From Sanghuangporus weigelae (Eukaryota > Basidiomycota > Agaricomycetes > Hymenochaetales > Hymenochaetaceae), in NCBI GenBank assembly GCA_033182465.1, contig CP137328.1, positions 1,178,001 to 1,242,000 on the forward strand: 64,000 bases of DNA, written 5' to 3'. The notes below the pieces were generated by a model that was given only the letters and a program-made list of their open reading frames with translations, made no database searches and had not been told where the DNA came from. Shown one piece after another: positions 56,051-64,000 of the stretch. Positions within the stretch are counted from its first letter, which is position 1; each line of letters starts with the position of its first letter. The translations under genes and the position numbers were made by a program.

Positions 56051-56760
56051 TCAGTGAAACTCGAGGAGACTTGAAGGACAAGTTTCCGTGATAAGATGAA
56101 TAGTCCACTTGATCACGATCGTGCAGCTCGTTCGGAAGTTTGTGTCCCTTCTGTAGAATAACGTCCGGCCAGTGGTTTCCATCAATTCCCCTCGGAATGT
56201 TGTCAAGAGGAGAGAAGGCTCCGTCATTACACTGAAAATGAGACGATCGAGGTCCATCATGTACACGTAGTCAGGAGTTCCAGAATAGTAGTCTGTGTCC
56301 CGCGATTTGTGCAAGGAGTAACCATACTGCTGTCTTGAACCGAAGATAGAGAAACCCAAATCTTCGTCGTAGTATCGCATGTGCACGTCGTCATCATCGG
56401 GGCTAGCATTGTTTTCTATTTGCGCAATTCTGCCAGTGTCTTCCTTAGCTTCGAACGTTACCTCTTTGCCTTGAGCTATTCTAAGGAGCTGAGATGGAGA
56501 TCAGAGTTAGATCAATGCAGAAATGAGCTAGCTACCTTCGGATTCGGTTTTGTCTGCAGGGACTCCAGAAATAATGGAGGTTCCTGCGTGTTGCAGCTCC
56601 CCGGTCAGTAAGCGACAGTTCAGCATATGGCATAGACCTAATATGCATTGAGGGACGGCAGTGGCTGATGTTTGGTATCTTTATCATTGCGCCGGTAAAT
56701 TGTTAGCGAAGAGATTCCCATCTGGACGTAGGGCCCCCCCGGCCAGTATTGAAAGTTGAA
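56051..56760 (-). pseudogene. Internally deleted copy of the F-box-like gene
   Basis: Starting from the minus-strand 5' side, the sequence matches the small upstream frame (PDGN.F at about 56735), then the N-terminal region (ESLQTK, EWLK-like, a degraded middle), then YSGTPDYVYMMDLDRLIFSV at about 56300-56220. About 40 bp later it jumps to the C-terminal WPDVILQKGH segment (about 56175), so some 1.2 kb encoding the central region, including the F-box-like motif, is missing. Frames change between blocks. It is a host gene relic. Confidence 0.82.
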
Positions 56761-56912
56761 ACTTCAAGTTGCGATCTACTTACATAACACTGTGCTTCCT
56801 TTCTTGGTCACCATTGGTGCAGATCCGCTTTATTCGGATCGATCGACACAGGTAAAGCCGACGTGTCATGAACGACGCGTCGGCTAAGGCTTGAACTTGG
56901 ACTTAGCACACA

Positions 56913-58717
56913 ATGGAGGTCCTGCACACACAACTGAAAGCATTACAAGGGCATCTGACATGGGTATCGACTGAACCCATTAATTGGAAACTATATGTCC
57001 AGTCGTTCTCCTGGGGCGTGTATTTATTCGAATCCTACCTTACGTTCGTTCAATTTCTTTCACTCGAAGCGGTAACCTTTCTCTCACTGGCAACTGAATA
57101 TATCATGTGTAGGTTAAGACAATATCCAAATTATTCCAAAACGGAGCCTCCTCCGGAGTTGGCTGCTCACGTTGACAAAGCGACGTTTGAAAAGTCTCAG
57201 GCATATGGACGAGACAAGGCGCGGTTCGGGATAGTCTCGGGTTTCATTCATCAGATACTGGATACTTTGATGATTCAATATGGCGCGTATGCATATGCAT
57301 GGGACCTTGCTGGGAGTACTATTGCGAGGTTTGGGTATGGCGAAGAGTATGAGGTGTGTTCGGGTACAATTTGTTGTTTTCTTTTTTTCCAGCTCACATT
57401 CTTCATTTCATGGAACGTCTGCTAGATTCTTCAATCGAACGTCTTCGTCGGGATTCTCTACCTTTTCTCCACGATACCCGCGATACCTCTATCTGTCTAC
57501 CAAACGTTCGTGCTAGAAGAGAAACATGGCTTCAACAAAACGACACCTGGACTCTTCATAGCTGACTTCTTCAAGGGTCTGTTATTGATGGTCGCCATCG
57601 GTGCACCTTTCCTTTCTGCCTTCATTTGGGTCTTTAAATGGGCTGGGGAGAGATTCGTACCGTGGATCATGACGTTCCTGTGAGTCATCTATACTAAGTT
57701 ATGAATACGGAAAAGAACGTAACCTTCAATTTTCTTTGTATCTTTTGTTATGAAGTCTGATATTCCAACTCTCGATGGTCGTCATCTACCCAACCGTCAT
57801 CCAGCCTCTATTCAACAAGCTCTCTCCTCTCAAGGAAGGCGAACTCCAAACACGCATCGAGAGCCTCGCCACGAAGCTCAGGTTCCCGTTGAAGCATCTA
57901 TACGAGATTGATGGTTCGAAGAGAAGCTCGCATAGTAATGCTTATTTCTTCGGTCTGCCCTGGGTGCGTTTACACTGCATATCCAATGGTCATGCCGAAT
58001 CTATATACTCACACACGCGTAAATTTGAATTGAATAGGCCAAGCATATCGTCATCTTCGACACACTCATAGCCGAAAGCACACCAGAAGAAGTGGAAGCC
58101 GTGCTCGCACACGAGCTGGGCCACTGGTTCTTCCTCCACCCGACGAAGCTACTCCTCATCTCGCAACTGCACATCTTCTCAATTCTCGCATTGTTCCCCG
58201 CCTTCCTGCACGCTCCGCCCGTGTTGCGTTCATTCGACTTCCCACCGAGGGTCGCGAAGGAGCCGCCGACGATCGTGGCGTTCCTGCTGTTCCAGATGCT
58301 GCTGACGCCGATGGAGGCAGTGATCGGCGCGGCTATGAACGCGCTGTCGAGGAGCTTTGAGTGGCAGGCGGACCGGTTTGCGTGTGAGATTAGTGAGCGG
58401 TTGAAGGAGGACGGGAAGGGGATGGAGGATATGGGTAAGAGGCTTGGACGGGCGCTTACGACGCTACATGTGAAGAACCTTTCGACTGTCTGGGTTGATT
58501 GGCTGTACGTACCTTTTATTCCATTCGATTTTCTTTGACAATATCTTCCTTTCCTCGCACCTTTATCCATATGCAACTTGTCCTGATGAAACCTGTTCAC
58601 AGATACTCTGCGTACCACCACTCCCATCCCACCCTTCTCGAACGTCTACGTGCCATCGAGGCCTTTGAGGGAAAGAAAGCGAACGTCGCTAGTGCTGCGA
58701 CGAAAAAGGAACTTTAA
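56913..58717 (+). CDS. STE24: CAAX prenyl protease 1 (Ste24, M48 metalloprotease)
   Basis: Ste24 removes the -AAX tripeptide from farnesylated proteins and makes the upstream cut in a-factor-type pheromones, at the ER membrane. Exons 56913-57043, 57113-57353, 57426-57679, 57756-57963, 58038-58504, 58603-58717, giving 471 aa, the usual size. Marks: LRQYPNYSKTEPPPEL, TFVLEEKHGFNKTTPGLF, MVVIYPTVIQPLFNKLSPL, EIDGSKRSSHSNAYFFGLP, the zinc site VLAHELGHW with the third ligand in SRSFEWQADRFA, and HHSHPTLLERLRAIEAF. The first intron is 69 nt without a stop and could be read through. Basidiomycete lipopeptide pheromones need this enzyme. Confidence 0.94.
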
Positions 58718-59673
58718 AGCTCTAGAACCTACATTCATCGGCTTCTCACCGTAGACTTTGTAGACCTCAGGCTTTGGAGATCCCTACTATGCATGGTTGC
58801 GTTTCGGACTCTGGACATAGCGATAGTTGGACTACGTAGATCGGTTGCAGTTGTAGAACGAGTCAGATGCGTAATCGGACAGATATTGCGCAACAAAAAT
58901 TTGCAAGTGATACTGAGATGTTTGTTCGTGTTTATTGCACATTGGAAAGATACAACAAGAGATTTTGCATGCTATTGTACGGATGATAATATATTTGCTG
59001 GTAAGATAAGGTATGGCATATAATGAAGAAAGTGAATCTGATTGAGGTTTGAGATGATGATATTGTGAATAATGCATGTAATATGAGTATAGCATCACCT
59101 TCCTCCGTGCTTCCCCATTCCATCAACCGCCCAACTCACAACGGTGGCTAGGACCACTATCATGGCCATCGTCTCCCCACTAAGCTCGACGTCCTTCTAC
59201 GCAGCACAAAACGTGACATTCCCCCTCAGTCCGAATCCTATGTGCAATTCAAAGAATTCAAGAAACTCGGCACAACAATCCAAACAAACTCTATGTATAG
59301 AAACGAAGTCTTAGCCAAAACCAAGCGCAGAATTTATAATTGAATTGACAAAAAAATCAATAGATGAATTGAAGAAGAGAAAAGATGAACGAGCGCGCTG
59401 ATTGTTCTTTCTCAGCGCCGTGAGAGAAAGGGTACGGTCACACCGGGCAGGTGAGCCTGAAGAACGGAGACCGCAACCAGCGGTTGTTAGTCATTAGATG
59501 TTCGTCGTAGCGATAGGTCAACACCCGACAGAAAGCCGAGGAGCGGGTTGAGGATCAAGGGTAAGCTGCGTCGATCGGATAGATAGGAGCGGATAGGAAG
59601 ATTGGAAGACGTGTGGATGAGGATGCCAATAGATTGGAAGGAAATTCAGCTTCATGCGAACTGCTCGTACAGC
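58718..59673. other. 3' region between convergent STE24 and PTC7-type genes
   Basis: About 950 bp with no gene supported. Confidence 0.5.
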
Positions 59674-62255
59674 TTAGGCGGCCGCAGACGATTCAGTGGT
59701 TGCAGTCAAGTCGGCCTCCGAGACCACCGTTGAACTGTCGTCGCGTGTGGCTTTCGCATTCTCAACTGGCGAAATGATAGCAACGAGGACCGAGATGTCT
59801 TCAAAACGATTCACAAATAAAGTTAAAAGACAAAATCAGGATTGGTCGATATTGATAACGAATAGGGGATTCATAAGAAAACTCACCATCGGACTTCCCA
59901 CCGCGGAATGACCGGCCTTCCTCCCGTGCTCGGCGTTCGAACGGTAGCTCTTCCAGTGGCAAAGCTTCCTGTTGGACTTTGTTATCATTACCGCTCCGTC
60001 CTTTCTCCGCAATTACGGCAGGAGAAGCAATGACACCGGTACCCTCGGCAGCAGCCCGCCTTGCAGTACAACGAGGATGGTGCGTCTGCATGCTCATTTG
60101 TCGGGCACGAGAACACAACGCCTCGCTAAGCATGCCTGCGAGTGTCCGACGACCTAGAAGTCCTGAGGTATCGGCGGGTGAGTCCCGTCCAAGAGGGCGA
60201 CGATGCACTTCAATTGCCCGGCGGACTTCGTCTAGAATGTCTTCTTCCCAACAGTTATCGCTTACACCATCCGATGCAAGGATGAGTATGTCGTCCGCCT
60301 GCACGGAGAGTTCGTATCGTCTTGCGTCTACTGGACGACTGGGAGAAGAAGGTCCGAGTTGCACTGGGTAGTTAAACTGGCCAATGAAAACAAACATTTG
60401 TCAATTTCATTCACGTAAGGTTGTTAGTGAATGGTGAAATAGCACTTACACCCCACCACATCTCCTCACTGCGCCAGACAATCTCGCCAGCACGCACGAG
60501 CCATCCAACGCAATCACCAAGATGCGCGACTCGCAGCCGGTCGCCTGAAAGTACAGCGAGTAATGCCGTGGAAGAACCGACTGTAAGTGGTTCCCATAGT
60601 TCTTGCCATTCCCATTCCTTGTCTTCGAGTTGGTCCGCCTCGATTGGCACCGCACCGCGTAATGAAATTGAAGGAGGCGTGGCTCCTGATCCTAGACCAA
60701 GTCCGTAAGACCACCAGCGAGGTGCCTTCTTTTGCTCCTTAACAACGCGAATCCGACGTCGCACTCGGTGCGCATCAAGCGTCTTATTGTAAGCGCGTTC
60801 CAGAACATCAACAGGGTCGATTGTGCCCTCAAAAGGATCTTCCGGGGCTACCAAAGTAGCATCGCTCGAGGCCTGGGAAGCCGTTTCGCTAAGAGCCTCG
60901 TCAAAATCCTCTTCTAAAAGCGCTCCCAAACCAGACGAAGAACCCGCTGTATTGTCGATTTCCCAAGGCCAATTAAACGGCCTTGCATTACCATGTTCCC
61001 TCACAACCGTCTTTTGACGACCCGGACGAGGAACGATACCTCCATGTTTCAGAGAAGGCTTTGCAGCCATAGCGGAAGCCTCGGAGTGTTGCTCTGCCGA
61101 CATGGCTTTCCCAGGCTTGCTTGTAGTCATGGCAGCTCGCGCCTCGCCTACTTCATGGGAACAGAAGTGCATGAGACGACGAGCGAATAGCGCAGAAGGG
61201 GATGGTCGCGCAGGACGAACACGATGCGAATGCCTATACATTTGAGGATGATGACCTAGTTTTGATGTTGAAGCCGCTGCGCAGGTGCTGCATGAGTGTA
61301 TACCAGACGCAGGTCGGTTCGGAGTATGGCGAGAGCCCCATCCACCGACACCATCTGCGACGCCGAGTGCATCATCCCGGACGAAATACGCATCCTCTCC
61401 GACCTGTACAGCACGGTCAAGAGATTCTAAAGAGAACATTTCCTCTTCTTCCAGACAAGATGGACAGAGACAAACTCTTCCCTTGATGTTTTCTCGCCCT
61501 CGCTTTGGAATCCCGTATGCGCCAACCTCTAATTGGAAAATCCTCTGACTACCCCTGGCTGAGACCGCCGAGACATTGTCTTCACCCTTAGCCTGAGTAT
61601 CGACAGTATCCGGGGCGGTATCGTTCATTCGCCATGAAGGGTTGGCTGCAAGGCCGGAACGAGGACCATTTAGTAAGAAGCTGTGATCAGGAGGACTTGA
61701 GCCTGGTGGGGGTGCAGGACCACCTAGGGACAACATTAGGGATGATCCCGGAACCGTCTGTGTACCGGATTCAGCCTGCTGTCCGCCATTCGTCTGACCA
61801 TGCTGGCTTTGCCCATGCGACGTCTGTTGTGCCAATTGTGAGCCGTTTGACGAATACGGAGAATGCGGTGTTTGAGCGTTATTTGTGCTTGTGCCCCCAT
61901 TTCCAGATGAGTTATGATGCGCGGTCTGAGATTGGGATTCGCCTAATGACAGACGAGAAGAAGAGGATGAAGGCTGGGAAGTGTTCGGCCTGGATGAGGA
62001 AGGGGGTGGTGCAGCTGAGTCAAAATAGTGCAAATTACTAGATGCGTTGGTGTACAAGGACCGACTGCCGGAGCTTCCTACCACATTTGATGGCCCCGGA
62101 GCTGCCGAGGAAGAGGAAGAGGAGGATACGGCCGAGGCAAGAGAAAGTGAAGCACGACGAGGACGAGGGCTAGTTGGGGTAGCACGGACAACAGACTTGA
62201 GAGGAGGGGAAGCGGCGATTGAGTAGAGCCGTTTGGTAGTTTGTATTCGCTGCAT
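59674..62255 (-). CDS. PTC7: PP2C-type phosphatase, PTC7 family
   Basis: PTC7 relatives dephosphorylate mitochondrial proteins such as coenzyme Q biosynthesis factors. ATG 62255 gives MQRIQTTKRLYSIAASPPLKSVVRATP, a likely mitochondrial presequence; the longer frame starts at GTG. A Ser/Gln/Asn-rich stretch of about 200 residues follows, then GEDAYFVRDDALGVADGVGGWG (metal site), PSALFARRLMHFC, VLERAYNKTLD, GSSTALLAVLSGDRLRVAHLGDC, intron at about 60364-60408 after MWWG, FNYPVQLG, DDILILASDGVSDN, and after a last intron (59799-59890) DDISVLVAIISPVE with the C-terminal metal Asp. An insertion of about 100 residues sits between the metal site and VLERAYNK. A His/Cys-rich segment before PSALFARR may contain an unspliced short intron. 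Confidence 0.88.
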
Positions 62256-62720
62256 TGTATTCGCCACGCTAGAGAAGGAGTGAAGTCGTCGTTGAATTGG
62301 TCGTCGTCAAGACCACCAGCGTCGGCGTCGTCGCTGCCGTCGACGAGGAGAGGAGGATGAGATGGGAGACGGAAGGACGATGAGGTCGACTCTTGGCTTT
62401 TGCGGGGAAATAAAATACTATTGGACAAGTTCTCCCGACAATTTCCGATCAACGGGACGTCACAGTATCCCCGTAACGGCACATGACTAACATCGTCCAA
62501 CCGGGTCTCGACTCCGTAAATTATGTACTGCACGTGAGGATAATATACATTTACCTCATCCTCATCCTTGACTACAACAAGCCCATCAGTCAAATCGGTC
62601 CTTATATCCTATCATTTGCGTCGTGGCATTGTGATTTTCTAGCAGCTCTACTTACTGCTGTCATCTGCAAAGACTGACGGCCTACAGCTACTATCTCAAA
62701 GCCTGGGAACTAAGGACTGC
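62256..62720. other. Intergenic, PTC7 promoter region
   Basis: No gene supported. Confidence 0.5.
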
Positions 62721-62724
62721 TAGG

Positions 62725-62960
62725 TAATCGCTGCGGCAAGGAGGCATTGGTTTGCAAAGTCAAAAGTGTCGTTCCTTCTTGTCGCAAGGTTCGGAGGCGA
62801 TATCTCGAATAACTTTCCCCCCGAGGACCCAAGGATCCGGTTGGAAAGAATGCATAATCCCAGTTCTACTTTTCCAGTTTGCAAAGGAGATATTGTAGTT
62901 ATGGCTGCGCCTGCATCAGCACCAAATCAAGTCTGCGTTACCCTGGTTCACAAGTGATAG
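62725..62960 (-). pseudogene. Degraded fragment of the methyltransferase at 63.3-63.9 kb
   Basis: Two blocks match the intact neighbour on the same strand: about 62732-62812 with 63390-63470 (GAGGCGTTGG-like to ATATCTCGAATAACTTTC), and about 62840-62942 with 63570-63672 (GGTTGGAAAGAATGCATAA to CACCAAATCAAG). About 100 bp between the blocks in the parent is missing. Frames are not kept. It is a tandem-duplication relic of a host gene. Confidence 0.75.
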
Positions 62961-63280
62961 CACACGGCTGTCTATCTCGAACTTGTAAGCTCGAGACTAT
63001 CCGATTGACTCTCTTGGCGCCGTCTACATCATCCATCCTGCGAACTGCATACGCCCGGACCACCCTCTGCTACGTATGCAGCTCCGTTCGATCGAATCGT
63101 TGAAATCCAAATCCGCGCAGTGCTGGTTCCAATTTCACCCCATTGTCTTCCGACTGCAGCCTCGAATATCCGAAAACCGACCCTCCTTAACAAAGGTGGG
63201 AAACTGGTGGATTCACTATTGTCCAAGTAATCCACGTCTAGTTTTTATTGCAATGCAGAATCGATTGGCTAGTTTCGTCA

Positions 63281-63879
63281 CTAGAAGCGAGTTTGGATCG
63301 TGCAATGATTGGCTTCTATGCCTCCAGGCTTAAGGGCTCGAAAATATCCTGAGAGAGCCATCTTCCATTGTTCGATGGTGAATGCACCGATGAGGAGGCG
63401 TTGGTTGACAAAGTCGAAAGAGTCATCCCACTGCGACGGAAAGCTCAATGAGGACATCTCGAATAGCTTCATATTGTTCAGGACGTCAGCTGGAAACATG
63501 CGACTTGAAACGTCAATTCCGACGAATTCCGCTGTCTCTGGTGCGCTTTCCCTGAGATCAAAAATCCAAGAAGCTGGTTCAATAGAATGCATAAGTTTGA
63601 ATCTAACCCTTCCGGTCTGCAAAGCGAGAAGGACAGCTGTACCTGCGCCAGTACCAGAATCAAGGACGCGATCGCCTGGTCTAATCCTAACAGTCTTATC
63701 GACAATGAGTTTCCCGCCGAGTATTTCAGTAAACAGCCGATGCTGAGTCTGGAGTCTGTCATTTGATTAGTTAGGTATTAGGAGGAGCATAGATTGAACC
63801 TGTCTCGGCCTGAATCATTTCGCGGAAGAACGCATTTGTCTTCTAGAGTGGTTTGATCCTGCTCCGAGAGACCGGTCAT
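63281..63879 (-). CDS. SAM-dependent methyltransferase, shortened
   Basis: Exons (-): 63879-63800 and 63755-63281, giving 184 aa. After MTGLSEQDQTTLEDKCVLPR comes RLQTQHRLFTEILGGKLIVD, then motif I VLDSGTGAGTAVLLA (SAM loop), EFVGIDVSSRMFP (acidic residue after motif I), WDDSFDFVNQRLLIGAF (motif II) and YFRALKPGG (motif III). The usual family length is 260-300 aa. Here the frame stops soon after motif III (QTRF). Downstream, about 63230-63030, sequence resembling a C-terminal segment is present but in other frames, so the gene is probably decaying or has a 3' splice that I could not find. Fungal relatives often act in secondary metabolism, but the substrate is unknown. Confidence 0.72.
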
Positions 63880-64000
63880 GGGCAAGCGTGTGCAGCGGCT
63901 GTCGAGCCGTTGTTGGTTTGCTCGAGGTGACAACGGGGATGCAATATTAAAGGACAGCACGGTCCTGCCAGTGCATACAGGTGAGTATAGCTGATCGTGA

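Noticed and set aside
1-64000. CRISPR arrays, bacterial operons, riboswitches and retroelement reverse transcriptase or LTRs
   Set aside because: None seen. Intron-rich genes and gene families point to a fungal nuclear genome, and no RT motif or LTR pair was recognised.

Overview
The window looks like nuclear DNA of a mushroom-forming basidiomycete (Agaricomycetes). Genes are dense, on both strands, and cut by many 45-75 nt GT-AG introns. Several families are typical of that class: class I hydrophobins, DUF6533-type seven-helix membrane proteins, expanded divergent kinases, a roughly 200-aa PD-(D/E)XK-like family and STAND/WD40 (NLR-like) proteins. I rebuilt exon models by hand from splice signals and family conservation. 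Wherever I quote a protein length, the exon lengths sum to a multiple of three.

Layout. 0-7 kb: the 3' end of a DUF6533-type gene, a truncated zinc-finger gene copy, an unusual hydrophobin (-) and a locally duplicated 0.2-kb repeat. 7-12 kb: a Ser/Thr kinase (-) divergent from SLD5 (GINS replication complex), followed by a TFIIIC sub6/tau55-type gene (+). 12.9-19.5 kb: three short class I hydrophobins of near-identical gene structure; with the one at 3.4-4.3 kb there are four in 16 kb. 20-24.5 kb: a METTL7-like methyltransferase, MRM2 (mitochondrial 21S rRNA methyltransferase) and a phytanoyl-CoA-dioxygenase-like enzyme (-). 25-31.7 kb: a segmentally duplicated array of two tail-anchored divergent kinases, two PD-(D/E)XK-like genes and the tail of a third kinase copy. 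32.2-34.5 kb: an FCY2-type purine-cytosine permease with 12 exons. 35.2-37.9 kb: an NLR-like gene relic that has lost its NACHT domain. 38.5-44.3 kb: conserved genes for a BAR-domain protein, the proteasome beta2 subunit (PUP1) and an IML2/TTC39 protein. 44.76-45.39 kb: a 624-bp non-autonomous hAT-type element with a perfect 8-bp target duplication. 45.9-51.9 kb: two convergent 13-exon DUF6533 genes around a C2H2-like gene; part of this is duplicated at the left end of the window. 53-56.8 kb: an F-box-like gene and its internally deleted copy. 56.9-62.3 kb: STE24 (CAAX protease) and a PTC7-type PP2C phosphatase. 62.7-63.9 kb: a shortened methyltransferase gene and a more degraded copy.

Conserved single-copy housekeeping genes (SLD5, TFIIIC, MRM2, FCY2, BAR, PUP1, IML2, STE24, PTC7) therefore alternate with fast-changing accessory islands in which duplication and partial deletion recur. 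The best candidate for an undescribed system is the kinase/nuclease-like array at 25-31.7 kb. It pairs paralogous, tail-anchored kinases having altered HRD and APE motifs with paralogous PD-(D/E)XK-like proteins. No function can be proved from sequence alone.
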